64,000 nucleotides of DNA from Telopea speciosissima (Eukaryota; Streptophyta; Magnoliopsida; Proteales; Proteaceae), in assembly GCF_018873765.1 (NCBI RefSeq), contig NC_057918.1, forward strand, positions 64,606,871 to 64,670,870, given 5' to 3'. Positions 22,353-35,100 of the stretch are shown here, piece after piece; the first letter of the stretch is position 1, and every line of letters begins with the position of its first letter. The notes under the pieces were generated by a model, which was given only the letters and a program-made list of their open reading frames with translations, was not told the DNA's origin and searched no databases. Position numbers and translations under genes: made by a program.

Positions 22353-24305
22353 TGTCACACCCCCATCCCAGACAAGGAATATAATACATTATAAGGGGTG
22401 ACTAGGACGACACGTGTCATTCTACTACGCTGCCCGGATCACTGACACAGTGTCCCAACGCACAGTCATAATCAATATTAAAGTAATATAATATTAGAGT
22501 GCGGTAAGAGAATATTACATTCCAAAAGATCAATAGTTTTGCGGAAGCGTATAAAATCAAATAGTTATAAGATGTTCAAAGACTAAATGATAAATACTGT
22601 AATTAATACATTTTTCATGACCATCTAATAACTATCAACAATGGTATAATAGTAAATATTTATACATGAGCTTTAAGCCCTAAAATAATCAGAAAAGGGA
22701 CCAAGTCCCAACCATCATTATGCCTTGTAGGCAACATCATTTCGAGGACATCGATCATAGTGCTCCTTCGTCACCTACATCATAATCTAAAAAGTGTGTA
22801 CACGAGGGGGTTAGCTCCACTGAGCCAGTGAGGGGATGGGGATGCACAAACACACAGATCATATAATCCAATGATGTATACACATGTTAATTCTATTTTT
22901 TCACCTATCACACAACTAAGTCAGAGGTATATGCTATTGTGACAACTCGGGAAACACCGTGGGTCACTTAACTTATCGCTACAATGAACCTCAATTGTCA
23001 CCAGGGGGCTTACACCGGACAATGCCACCAAAACATCCCAGTGGCAAACCCCTTGATAGCCATCACTATCATGAATGGCTTCTCCCACCTCCACAGAATC
23101 CGGAGTTCTAGTTACCCAACACCTAAACCCCTATTGGTAAAGGTCGTAACATAAGGGTGCAAAGTCCTAGCCACAGATATACTACATGTAAGTCTTATCA
23201 TCCCGAGAGGTAATTCGGACGCATCAACTTTTCATCTGATTTAGCACCCGGGTACCAGCACGGCATGACGCATACAATTCAATATGACATTCAATCAAAG
23301 GTATTATATATGTATTCTGGGGTTCCGGCATCGACATTCACCGACACCGTAACCCAATAAAGAATGAAAAGCAACCACAACATCATCATATCAATCATTT
23401 AATAAAAGTATGCAAAATGCATAATCATGCTTAATAAAATATACTAATAGCATGGTACATATGAAATTAATAATAATAATAAGCCCAAACAAACCAAACC
23501 CACTCACAATATAAGTTATGTCCCGAAGTTACAAGTTGTCACCGCGATTAAGTAATATGCCACAAGATAGGAGTTTTAAATCTAGACAAAGAGTAAGAAT
23601 AGGGTTAAATAAGTAAAGGAAAAGATCCCTAAAAGGTCTCTCTTAATTCTTTTAAGTATAAGATTTCAGAGACAGGTTATATGGGTGGTCTCATGCCTAA
23701 TTCCTAAAACCACATGTAAATCCTAGATTACCAGGGGCTCAGGAAGGTCTCTGCCAAGCGCGGTTTTAAGGGTGATTTTTCTCAGAACATGAAACCGCAT
23801 GTAAAACCTCATACCTGTAGAATCAAAATTTGAAAGGTTTCTCACCAGGGGTTCCTTTTCCAAGGGGTTTAAAGGTAAGGAAACACCAAGGGAGCTTCCT
23901 CCTAGGTCCATTAGGGTTCTAAAACCTTATTAGGTCCATGTAATCCCAAGGATTCAAGAAGGAAACCAAGGAGAACCTAATCTATAGCTCAAATAGGGTA
24001 GAAACCCTAGGTTTCTCAAATAGAATGAGATTGAGAGCTTTAGAGCAAGCCATGGAGTGAAATAACTCCACAATAACCAAAGCTAAGAGTTCCAATCGAT
24101 CTTTGGGTTCCAAGACAAACCCTAGATCGAATCTCATTTTCCAAACCCTAAACCCAAAAATAAAAGAAGTGAAGTGGGTTTTAATGGCTTACCTACCTTA
24201 AGGTAGAGGAGCTCCACGTTGAGGGCTCCAAGAGGTGAGGTCTCAAGCCTCCAACCAAGCTTCTCCACCTTTCTTCCTCCTTTTCTCCTTCCTTCTTCTT
24301 CCTTT
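22353..24305 (-). repeat. 3' LTR (truncated) of the large-LTR element
   Basis: It is collinear with 25401-27210. It carries a 153-bp segment (about 23821-23973) that the other LTR lacks, bounded by AGAA at both ends. Homology stops at about 24305 in a CTTCTTCC-rich stretch. Confidence 0.85.
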
Positions 24306-24659
24306 CTATGCAAATCTGGACACCGAGAACCCCGGCATACAGAATTATCGAGTTGTTTCATATGTCAAGGGGGTCCCTATAGCCTTCACAGTAGCACAGT
24401 TAGTGGGGATTCTTAATGTGTCTATTGGGGAAGCAAAGACCTATTGTTCATCGGGAAAGAACCCATATATCTTCATCAAGCGGGAGGTAATGACATTCTG
24501 ACAACCATCAGGCGGCTGAACCTACGAGTGGTGGATGACTTCGATGAGGTCACGAAGCAACTCTCCGATCAGACTCGACTCCTAGAGGGTATCGAGAGAG
24601 GGGTAGATGACATCAACACCTTTCTTGATCACGGTGGTGGCGGTGGTGCAAACGACTAG
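24306..24659 (+). pseudogene. Broken retroelement-type ORF inside the LTR element
   Basis: The plus-strand frame reading NPGIQNYRVVSYVKGVPIAF...GILNVSIGEAKTY ends at 24501. A second frame (from 24444) continues with GGNDILTTIRRL, QLSDQTRLLEGIERGVDD and a Gly-rich end to the stop at 24659. The two overlap, so a small frameshift near 24485 separates them. The first part resembles the 'putative plant transposon protein' domain found in plant LTR elements. It is antisense to the LTR polarity inferred from the primer site, which is odd. Confidence 0.5.
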
Positions 24660-25400
24660 CCCATCTTTCTCTCAACAAATTGAAGTTATCTCAGATCAGT
24701 TCTTCTAGTTCTTGTCTTAGGATGGATACTTGTGGAGCTCTTTTACTTTTTCTTTAGTTTTCTCTTTTCTCTTTTTTTTTTTTTTTTTTTTTTTCTTCTT
24801 CTTTTGATCAGTTTGCTTGGAACAACTGGGAACTAGCATTCTGAGTTGGGAAAGGCACAGTTATGCCCAAACAGAGAATCTGGAACAATTATGGTGTTTA
24901 GATTGGTATCTTTTGATTGAGCAAGATGGAGTCATATGTTTTTTGTTGGAGTGGATGAAATCATGAATGTTGAAATGAGAAGGATATGGTTGCCTTCCAG
25001 GAAGATTTGGAACAATTGGATATTTATAATTAATCTTATATATATCTCTATGTATTTGCTTAATTCTCTCTTGTTTAAATCATTGTTGATAATTATGGTT
25101 GGTTATGATTGATTCATTATTATTTATGAAGTATAACATATAATTGTCCATTTATGACATACTTAAGACTTAACCAAGCAATTACATAGTTGTAGCTTAA
25201 CAGTCTATGGTTGAAGTCCTAAGTTCCATGTTGCCTATTATCTTCTAAGTCCTTGTTTTACCACAATCAGTCTTCTCCTATGTCTGTACACTATCATTTA
25301 TGTTCTTGAAGATTTTTAGTTTATAACCTAATTGTGGAAAGTAAATCAAGAGTCCGCGAGACTGTGATTGGTGTAGAGCATCATTGCTCTGATATCACTC

Positions 25401-27958
25401 TGTCATACCCCCATCCCAGACAAGGAATATAATACATTATAAGGGGTGACTAGGACGATGCGTGTCATCCTACTAAGCTGCTCGGATCACTGACACAGTG
25501 TCCCAACGCGCATTCATAACCAATATTAAATTAAAATAATATCAGAGTGCGAAAAGGGAATATTACATTCTAAAAGATCAATAGTTTTGCGGAAGCGTAT
25601 AAAATCAAATAGTTACAAAATGTTCAAAGACTAAATGATAAATACTGTAATTAATACATTTCCCATGACCATCTAATAACTATCGACAAGGGTATAATAG
25701 TAAATATTTATATATGGGCTTTAAACCCTAAAATAATCAGAAAAGGGATCAAGTCCCAACCATCATTATGCCCTGTAGGCAACATCATTTCGAAGACATT
25801 GATTACGGTGCTCCTCCGCCACCTGCATCATAATCTAAAAATTGTGTACACGAGGGGGTTAGCTCCACTGAGTCAGGGAGGGGATGGGGATGCATAAATA
25901 CACAGATCACATAGTCCAATGATGCATGCACATGTTAATTCTATTTTTCCACCTATCACACAACTAAGTCAGATGTATATGCTACTATGACAACTTGAAA
26001 AACACCGTGGGTCACTTAACTTATCGCCACAATGAACCTCAATTGTCACCAAGGGGCCTACGCCGGACAATGCCACCAAAATATCCCAGTGGCAAACCCC
26101 TTGATAACCATCACTACCATGACTGGCCTCTCCCACCTCCACAGAATTCGGAGTTCTGGTTACCCAACACCTAAACCCCTGTTGGTAAGGGTCGTAGCAT
26201 AAGGGTGCAAAGTCCTAGCCGCAGATATACTACATACAAGTCTTATCACCTCGAGAGGTAATCCGGGCGCATCAACTTTTCATCTGGTTTAGCACCCAGG
26301 TACCAGTATGACATGGCGCATACAATTCAATATGACATTCAATCAAAGGTATTATATATGTATTCCGGGGTTCCGGCACCGACATTCATCGACACCATAA
26401 CCCAATAAAGAATGGAAAGCAACCAACATCATCATATCAATCATTTAATAAAGTATGCAAAATATGCAATCATGCTTAATAAAATATACTAATAGCATGG
26501 TACATATAAAATTAATAATAATAGCAAGCGCAAACAAACCAAACCCACTCACAATATAAGTTATGTCCCGACGTTACAAGTTGTCGCCGTGATTAAGTAA
26601 TATACCACAAGATGAGAGTTTTAAACCTAGATAAAGAGTAAGAATAGGGTTAAACAAGTAAAGGAAAGGATCCCTTAAAGGTCTCTCTTAATTCTTTTAA
26701 GTATAAAATTTCAGAGACAGGGTGATTTTATGGGTGGTCTCATGTCCAATTCTTGAAACCTTATGTAAATCCTAGATTACCAAGGGCTCAGGAAGGTCTC
26801 TGCCAAGCGCAGTTTTAAGGGTGGTTTTTCTCAGAACATGAAACCGCATGTAAAACCTTATACCTACAGAACCTAATCTATAGCTCAAATAGGGTAGAAA
26901 CCCTAGGTTTCTTAAATAGAATGAGATTGAGAGCTTTAGAGCAAGCCATGGAGTGAAATAACTCCACAATAACCAAAGCTTAGAGTTCCAATCGATCTTT
27001 GGGTTCCAAGACAAACCCTAGATCGAATCTCTCCTATTTCTCAAACCCTAAACCCAAAAATAGAAGAAGTGAAGTGGATTTTAATGGCTTACCTACCCCA
27101 AGGTAGAGGAGCTCCATGTTGAGGGCTCCAAGAGGTGAGGTCTCAAGCCTCCAACCAAGCTTCTCCACCTTTCTTCTTTCTTTTCTCCTTCCTTCTTCTT
27201 CTTTTCCTTCTTTTCCTCTCCTTTCTTCTGTCTTTCTCTTCTTTCCCTTCTTCCCATGTTATTGGTTGGAGAAGAAGTAATGAGAATAAATGCTTCTCCT
27301 CCCCTTTGTCCTATTTATAGTAAGTGACTTGGGTCCTTTAAGTTAAATAGGTCATGAGAACTAAATGGGTCGACCCACTGGTTTTAAATAGAAAAGAACC
27401 CAATAAGGATGGGTCCATTTGGTTGGGCAAGAAATAGAATAAATCCATTATTGGGTCAAATAAACTTAAATGGGTCACCAAAGTTGGATAGGTCACTAAG
27501 CCAAATGGATTATTTTAAGTTAAATGGGTTATTTTAAGTTAAATGGGTCAACCCATTAGTTCTAAATAGGAATTAAGATTATTAAAGAATGGGTCCCACA
27601 TGATATGGGGACACAAATCCTTCACACTCTTCCCAAGGCAAGTGGGACCCACAAATAAAATATCTCCTACTCAACTAAAATAGTCCGGGCGGTTCAAACC
27701 TTGACCCGCACTTCGAGGACATCAAGAAAAAGCGTAAATAAATAAAATTAAGGGCTAGAACTTACTTCTTAGCCGTCATGGTTTGTTCCCCATGACCCCG
27801 ATAGTTTCCTCTACAGGCAAACCCGTACTGTGGTCAATAATTTTGTAGCTGGGTTTGACCACCAGTGAGAACAGCTTACCAGCATATATGACAGCGATAA
27901 CCACACGTCACGGGAAGAAAATAATAATTAACTATACTCCCGGGGTGCGGGTATAACA
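25401..27958 (-). repeat. 5' LTR (full) of the large-LTR element
   Basis: TG...CA ends in both orientations, 2558 bp, next to the primer-binding site at 25383-25399. Contains a pyrimidine-rich tract at 27160-27260. Confidence 0.85.
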
Positions 27959-28140
27959 TTGAGGGTTGATGTTTTCCGTTCCAGGCTAAGTGCTAGATTG
28001 TATTTTTTTGTCTTGAGGTTTCTGCTGATGGCTATGCTGAAGGTGGATCCCTACGTTAAATTTGGTTGTCTTGTGCTCTGCTGATGGCTATGCTGAAGGT
28101 GGAGTAACAAGTCAAGTTTGTATTTTATTTTTCCATCTAT

Positions 28141-29183
28141 GAATGCATGCACGTTAAATCATGTACAACCGTTTTTTTATCTTTAATTTCTCATGTTGTT
28201 GATCTTTCCCCAAAACAAAGTAGTTAGCATTGTTGTTTTAATATGTAAGAGGAAAATGAAGCTAATTAGTGAAATCATGATAACAATTTAATAAGAGAGA
28301 TGGTTTCCTACACGAACACTGTGCAGTTTCATGCCTTGAAGGAGGGGTATTTTGGAAAAACACTAAAAATAAGGGGTACATGAGACATTTTACAATTTCT
28401 GAATCTTTTATTTCAGCTCCTTGAGTTGTTGATCAAGATTCCTTGTCACTCCGGATCGGCTTACGTCAGCTGCCTTTTTAGGGTCATCGTTCTTCTCCTC
28501 AAAAGGAGATCTTGATCAAGAATAGGAACTACATTCTCCATTTACTCTGCACCTGCGTTCTTTTTGCCAACACAATCGTACCATCCATCGTCAAAACTTA
28601 TTGTTTCGGGGGGATTAAAAAACGATGGGGTGAATCGATTGATTCGAATTGGAATTGGCCAAAAGATTCTAGTTGATGACTCCAATTGAATAGATGGGGT
28701 GAATCCTCTTTTGAATTGCCTATTATTCATGCTTGATATTCATTTTTAATCGTGCGACATGTAGCTTGCTTCCAAGCCGATAAGATAGGCAGCGGGTTGG
28801 GCATACATAGAAGTGAGTTGTCAGAAGCATTCGATAGCTTGGCTTGCTTCCAAATTGGCCCAATCGTGACGGTGCCACAAAGTACCGTTGGTGCTCTTTA
28901 AAATAGTAGAAAATAAATGAGACTTACATTTTGTAGCAAGATCCCAAGTTTATGGAATTAAAAACTCCAAAAATAATCTTAGATTGTAGGAAATCTTTGC
29001 TTCTTTTTCTCAAACAACAATAAAATGTTTGGGCTACCAAGGCAAATGCTCTGGTTCAAGTCTTGAGGGTGGCTACTTTGCGCAAAAAATTAAGACCTAA
29101 CTCCAAACTCACCAATCCCAGGACCCCACATAAACAGGACCAACACTCGGTGATGGTCCATTTTGCTTCTTCTTCCTAAGGGT
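28141..29183. other. Intergenic DNA, no recognised gene
   Basis: A 27-bp direct repeat (CTGCTGATGGCTATGCTGAA and following) at about 28023 and 28079 precedes it, in the LINE tail. A small minus-strand ORF at 28542-28730 has no recognised relative. Confidence 0.45.
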
Positions 29184-30214
29184 TTTTTATTATTATTATT
29201 ATTTTTTTTTTATGAGAAAATAAAAGCTATATATTACTTGTAGGGCAAATTTACATCAAGGTTATACACAAAATTAGACTTGATGTTTAATGCCTTATCA
29301 GCCCAGAAACGCAGAAGTTTAGTTAATTTGTAATTATGACAAAGAGAAAAAGACACTTCTTTAGAAATGGCTGCCACCTGCAAAAAGAGATTAATGATTT
29401 CCAAAGGCCATGGAGATTGGGATGGAGATAGAAGAAGACCGGGCAGATTCTTGTGAGAGCACCAAACTTCTTTCATCTTCAACCCTAGTTTCGTAGCATG
29501 ATTTAATCCTGTTAAGGATTCCAAAAAGTTTGGATTCTAAAAAATGATTCGGATATAAGGTTCCTGCTACGATAACAATAAATTTGCCCTTTAGCAAAAT
29601 GCATGAGGCCCGCCCCGATGGTCCTATGCTCCTAGAGTAGTGTCCTGCACATATCAACACAGGAAAATGTAGAGTAGGTAAAATAGGAAAAAACATATCA
29701 ACATCATCATTTGTTACATCCAAGGGCGAAATTGAGGGGGGAGAGATATGTAAATCCTTCATCCAAAGTTCCACCTTCCTCATAACCAACAGAGGATTAG
29801 GCTTAATAAATCTGAAAATAATATTGTTTCTAATTTTCCAAATAAAATAACAAGTAATAATAAAAAATGAGAAAAACCAAGTGAGGGAAGGCTTATCAAG
29901 CTTGTAGTTCATCAAAATAGAAATGCAGAATTGTTCCAGAGAGGAATGGCTGATAAACTCTCTTCTGAGACCCAAATGACCGGCTACCTAAATATATTTA
30001 ACCCAATCACAAGTGAGAAAAATGTGCCAGTGGGTCTCGACACAAGTGCCACAGAAAGCATAAGTGGAATCGATCTGACTCCATTTCGAAATTGTATCCT
30101 TAACCGAAAGCCTTGCGGGTAATACATGCCAGAAAAAAATTTTAAATTTAGGATGTATATTAAGTTTCTAAAAAAACTTGCACCAAACGGAATGAGTGAA
30201 ATTAAGAATTGAAG

Positions 30215-30243
30215 TCCCCGTTTATCAAAAAAAAAAAAAAGAG
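30215..30243 (+). mobile_element. 29-bp retro-insertion with 14-bp target duplication
   Basis: ATTAAGAATTGAAG occurs at 30201-30214 and 30244-30257 around 29 bp that are little more than TCCCCGTTTATC and an A run. Removing the insert and one repeat restores the LINE frame (NFYHTSSILN continuing to FTHS). It is best explained as an extremely 5'-truncated LINE or SINE copy. Confidence 0.78.
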
Positions 30244-30363
30244 ATTAAGAATTGAAGAGGTATGGTAAAAATTAGCTGCTTGTTTCGTACTAAATTTACC
30301 ATCTTTGGCTAAGGTACACCACCAAGATTCAGAAGAATTTGACAGGTAATATTGATAATGTTG

Positions 30364-30494
30364 AGTCCGGTGACTCTTCACGTACGTGAGCGTACGTGAA
30401 TGACTCATAGCCGTTTAGATAGAATCCAATTTGTGAGAAATATTCCAGCTGAACGATTGTGAATCGTTCACGTATGTGAAGATTCCCTGCTCAC
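30364..30494. mobile_element. 131-bp MITE with 10-bp target duplication
   Basis: GATAATGTTG lies on both sides (30354-30363 and 30495-30504). The ends share the inverted motif TCTTCACGTACGTGA / TCTTCACATACGTGA. It is homologous to about 18206-18300. A 9-10-bp duplication fits Mutator-like elements. Confidence 0.7.
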
Positions 30495-30609
30495 GATAAT
30501 GTTGGGTAAAATTGAAAGATTAGAGATTTTTAAGAGCTCCTCATCCTAACTAGAAGAATTGATGAAATGGGAACTTTTTCAGGATACACTCTGGGAGAGC
30601 CATTAGGTA

Positions 30610-31440
30610 GGCCTGATTTGGTATGATTTCTATTTCAATTTCAGGGGGTGATTTCTATTTCTGAAATTGTTTGGTTTGATTTTTGTACCTTATTTCAGTG
30701 AAATAGAAATCAAGTTGAATAGAAATTCTGAAATAGCTGAGGGGCTGTTTTAGAATTTCTATTTCATTTGATTTAGCACTCTTGCTCTTGAATGAGCACA
30801 TGGTTAATTTCATGGGCAAAGTAATAATTTCATGTTAAAAACAAAACACCACCCTTCTACTCCTAATGGTCTCACCACCACCACCCCACCCCCACCATTG
30901 TCACTGCCACCACCACCACTACTACCCTGTTACCACCACCACTATCACCACTACCACCCCGCTACCACCACCACCACTCCGCTACCATCACCACCACCAC
31001 TACGCTGCCATCACCACCACCGCCACCACTGCCGCTGCCACCGCTACTGCCACCACCACCACCTCCACCGCCACCGCCACCACCACCACCACCACCACCA
31101 CCACCACCACCATCACCACCACCACCATTGCCACCACCACCACTACCACCACCACCACCGCCACCACTACCCCTTCACCACCACCACCACCACCGCCACT
31201 ACTTCCATGTCACCACTACCTTGTCACCACCGTCACCAACACCACCACCACCATCCTTTCCAAAGAAATATAGAGAATCTATTCTCAGAATTTGAACTAT
31301 CAAATGGATTTTTTTTTATTCTTGAAATATTTTATATTGATACAATCAAAACAATTTAAATATTTTGACCAAAAGTCTATTTGTTGACTATTTCAAGAAA
31401 TCAATCCAAAATTGAAATAGAAATCATACCAAATCAGGCC
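30610..31440. mobile_element. TIR element (831 bp) carrying a (CCN)n array
   Basis: Perfect 32-bp inverted repeats begin GGCCTGATTTGGTATGATTT at 30610-30641 and end at 31409-31440. TA lies just outside each end, giving a possible TA target duplication (Tc1/mariner-like), although other readings of the boundary remain. The interior is mostly a CCA-type trinucleotide array. There is no transposase. Confidence 0.75.
30868..31255 (+). repeat. (CCA)n-type trinucleotide array, about 390 bp
   Basis: Imperfect CAC/CCA/CCG triplets, with ACT, GCT and TTG interruptions. All three plus-strand frames are open here only because of the triplet repeat (poly-His, poly-Thr, poly-Pro). Confidence 0.95.
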
Positions 31441-32138
31441 TAAGATTGTAAATCCTAGGATCGGTCCAAATGAAAGTATCTTGGCCATTTCCAACTTTCC
31501 TAAGGGTAAAGGATCTCAACAAAATTAACTTTGTACGATTCCAATCAATTCTGGGTGGATTATGAATTCTTGAACCTGAAATCTGTATCCACCTAAGGAA
31601 GTTAAACGGTCGGTTCAGTTCCATTTTGGGTTGTTTATTTATTTATTGAGTCAGACTGAAATCAGATCGATTACAGTTTGATTTTTAGAAACTGAAACCA
31701 ATACTTATTGGTCCATTCCGGTTCAGTTTTTATTGATCTAGGAAAATGGTCTCTGAGGCGTAGACCACGGCCAGACACAGTTTGGGGGGGAATGACCGCC
31801 CCACCCCCAGATGCCACAATGCTTACTCTCATTGGCTGCTGCGCGCAAGGCCTCTACAGAGAATGCTCCTCTTTTAATTCTATCGTTTTTTTTCCTTCTA
31901 CTTTTCCGGTTTTAATCCATTCGGTTTGGTTCGTCAATCTTGGTCGGCCTATCTGTTTCAATTATTTTCCACTTTCTAAAACCCCAAAACTGGTCCGGTT
32001 TGGTTCGGCTTTCTATTTTTGAAACCCCTTAAGATCCACCCCTCTTATAAATCTCCACGGGCAGTTTGCCGGTTACTGCTTCTCTGCTAGTATTTTCTTC
32101 TACTGAAGCTATAGCCGTCAAGTGGAGTAACACTACCA
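31441..32138 (+). promoter_or_regulatory. Promoter and 5' UTR of the helicase-like gene
   Basis: A TATA box (TTATAAAT) lies at 32045-32052, 87-94 bp before the ATG at 32139, leaving a short leader. Upstream, GGTTTGGTTCGG-type repeats occur at about 31700-31730 and 31920-32010. A GC-rich patch at 31745-31860 resembles the middle of the foldback MITE family seen at 56161-56280. Confidence 0.5.
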
Positions 32139-35100
32139 ATGGGGAAGGGCGACGATGCACTTCGCAGAAAGAAGAACAAGGTGATCCGTAAGAGGATGCA
32201 GAAAGACCCTTCATCAGTTTCTTCCCGAGTGGCTGCTATTATCGCCGCCAAACAACGCCGCAAATCCGGCAAACGTCGCATGTGCGAGGTATGTGAGATC
32301 GCTTATTACTTCCTGCTCAGATTTTGAAGAGCCCATATAATCGATTGTGTAATGGCTATGAATCAATCGATTCTCTAACACAATCTTTAGCCCAAAACGA
32401 GCTAATCTTTGAATCAATTAAACCCCTTTCGGCATTTCACTATGAACTTACTTCTTTTTCTCTTTATAAGTTTTTCTTACTACAAATTCTAACCTGTTGA
32501 AAAATCTGTGATCTGCGTACTAAAATTTGTAACATTTTTCTAAGTTTTTCTTTCCTGGCTTAATTCGTTGGGAAGCTTTACCATGCTAGTGACTTGTTAT
32601 TATTCGTGATGGATTTTGCTCCTAGTTAACCAACATTAGTTTTTGTGGATTCGTTTTGGGTTTTCAGGGCATGTGTTTTGGCCTTCCTACTCTAGAGGAT
32701 CCGTTCAATGACAGACACGGGAAGAAGGATGTCAACATAAAGAAAGCCAAGACGGTACACTCTTCCCAACAGGATAGAGGGTCTGCCTCTAAGAAGGATT
32801 CTGGCGGCAGGAATCCTGAAAAGTTAGAAAATAGAAAACCCAATAAGGAGACAGCTATGAATCCAAAGAATGGGCAAAACAAGAGGGAGGGCCAGCCTCA
32901 AGCAGCCCCTTCGAAACCAGTTAAAGCAAATGCCAAGCTCATTGGGAAGGGTAGAGAGATTCATGCCAAAAACAGAGGGCTTTATGGAAGCTCAGATTGC
33001 CCATCTAAATTTCTTATTATGTGCTTGAATGCAATTCAGAATGCATTGCCGCATGATGGTACCTTGAATGGAAATAAAGACACGCCTTTGTTGGTTAACA
33101 CGTGGGGATTTGAGTTCTGGAAATGTAGTTCTGCTGGATTAGATATTCTGGAGACGACTGGAGCTTGTTCTACCACAGATCAAATTGCGTGGATGGCCTC
33201 CACCGCAGCTGATACTATTGCGAGAAAGGAGAAAGAAGGTCTATCTGTTGCTAGCCCTTTTCTCTTATTTCTTGTTCCATCGCAAGAGAAAGCCATTAAG
33301 GTTTGCAGTTTTTGCTTTGTTAATTTTGCCCTCTCTCTTTCCCTTTTTCTCGCGATAACAGTAGATGATTGTTGCTTATTCCTTATGCTTAATGACATCC
33401 TACTGCTAGAAGTTACTGATTTGGTTACCAATGCTATGCTTCACATTATGCTCAGGTTCGGTCAGTATGCAAACCTCTTAAGTCTCTTGGAATACACACA
33501 GTGAGTGTACATCCTGGTGCATCACTAGAGCATCAAATTCATGGGTGAGTAGCTTGTGTTCTTTCTCTGGTATACATATATACGTGTTAGTTACTGATAA
33601 TTTGAAGCTTGTAACTGGTTCTAATCTAACACGTAGGCTTAATGCTGTTAACTAATGAGCATGTGTTGTGCATGTAGTCAAATACTGTCGTTGTGGCTTC
33701 TAATGCCAAGATCCCATTGTTATAGGGTAAAAATTATGTCATTTCAGACCAAGATGGGAAGATGGAGGGAAAGCTAGAGTATTATTTGGCCTAAGTTCCT
33801 CCCCCCCCCCCCCTCCAGATTCACCTTCTATACTTTTCTATTAAGGGTAGTTATTGGTTTCATAAGGGTTTGTGATGTTTCCAGAAGTCACAAGACAAAT
33901 CTAAGCCAGTGAGCCGTCCAATTTTCATGGGTTTTCTGTCGGGAAGAGATGCGGAATAACCTTCCCACCTATGTGAATCAAAGAAACAAACGAAAAATGG
34001 AAACCAAACAAACAACCACAAACCAAAACGAACAGAAGATTTAACGTGGAAGACCCTTCAATGTGAAGGGAAAAACCACGGGGCAATTCCGAGAATAATC
34101 CACTAAATCAAACAAAGGATTACAATGATTCACCTCTCAAGTTTATGCCCAAACTTGAGATCCACCACAATATTGAGAAAAGAAAATAACAAGCACTTGG
34201 AGAGATTACAAGGTTACCTCACACTTTAAAGAAGATGCTACCAGATCACCTCTAAAAGCCACCAACAATTTCTCCTAAAGCTTGGAGAACCCAACTGAGC
34301 AAGCAAGTTGCAACTTCGGTTACCCGGCTAAACAAGAGCATGAGATGTAGCAAAAACGGCCTTAAGAATGACCCAAATGTGAGAGCTAAACATCCACAAA
34401 AATCCTTCACTTCTTTTCTAAGAGCTCCAAGAACAAAAGACTTCTTATCTTCTTCTTCTCAACAAAAAAGGTGAAAAACAACTTTTCCTCTCCTTGGAAA
34501 AAGTCCACTTACTCTCTCTCTTCCTTTTTCTTGCAAAGAACGGAACCCACTTCTCCCTTTACGTAGGTTACCTTTTCAATTCAAAACCCACTAAGAATGA
34601 GAAAGTGGCCTTTTTGACTCCTCAAATGGGTTTTGACCCAACTTGGTCCAAGCACCCAAAAAGCTCCACATGGGGCTGGACCAATATAGCCCAACACCCA
34701 ACAAACTCCCCCTCCAGTCCCATGAGGAGGACTCCTCCATACTGCAGGCTCATATGGAATCCATGCCTACCAAATTCTTGCATAGTTTATGCTTCTCCTT
34801 TGGCATTGTCTTGGTCATCATATCTGATGGATTCCTATCAGTATGAATTTTATTGATCTTCATCAAATCACTTTCAAGGATATCTCTAATCCAATGATCC
34901 CGGACCTCAATGTGCTTGGTCCTAGAGTGGAATGTAGCATTCTTGCTCAAATCAATGGCACTTTGACTGTCACACCTAACAACGTACTCCTTTTGTTCCA
35001 AACCCAACTCCATAAGAAAACACTTTAACCATAGCATCTACTTACAAGCTTCTGTGGCAGCAATTTATTTTGCCTCAGTAGTTGATAGAGCAACACACTT

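Larger units (their letters stand above)
22353..27958 (-). mobile_element. LTR retrotransposon with large LTRs and tiny internal region
   Basis: TTGAG flanks both ends (22348-22352 and 27959-27963). The complete LTR is 25401-27958 (2558 bp) and the truncated one 22353-24305. Both begin TGTCA.ACCCCCATCC. The complete LTR ends TATAACA. Just left of it, 25383-25399 read in reverse gives AGTGATATCAGAGCA, one base from the initiator-tRNA-Met primer site, so the element reads on the minus strand. About 1.1 kb lies between the LTRs, with no gag-pol. The left LTR lost its last about 750 bp. The insertion split a LINE remnant. Confidence 0.85.
29184..30600 (-). mobile_element. LINE 3' portion (zf-RVT and RNase H remnants)
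   Basis: Minus strand. A decayed ORF2 end, recognisable from 30408 down to 29234: an NSSESWWCTLAKDGKFSTKQAA block, LTWFFSFFIITCYFIWKIRNN (29.9 kb), and LPTLHFPVLICAG. These match the LINE at 6.5-8.6 kb block by block. The 3' end is near the T-rich tract at 29184-29211. Frameshifts and stops abound. Two small insertions interrupt it (30215-30243 and 30364-30494). Confidence 0.8.

Noticed and set aside
28542-28730. Possible plastid-derived fragment
   Set aside because: The sequence has a plastid-like feel but I could not match it to any plastid gene.
30832-31359. 175- and 135-codon ORFs rich in His, Thr and Pro
   Set aside because: They exist only because the (CCN)n array has no stop in any plus-strand frame; no domain and no codon structure.
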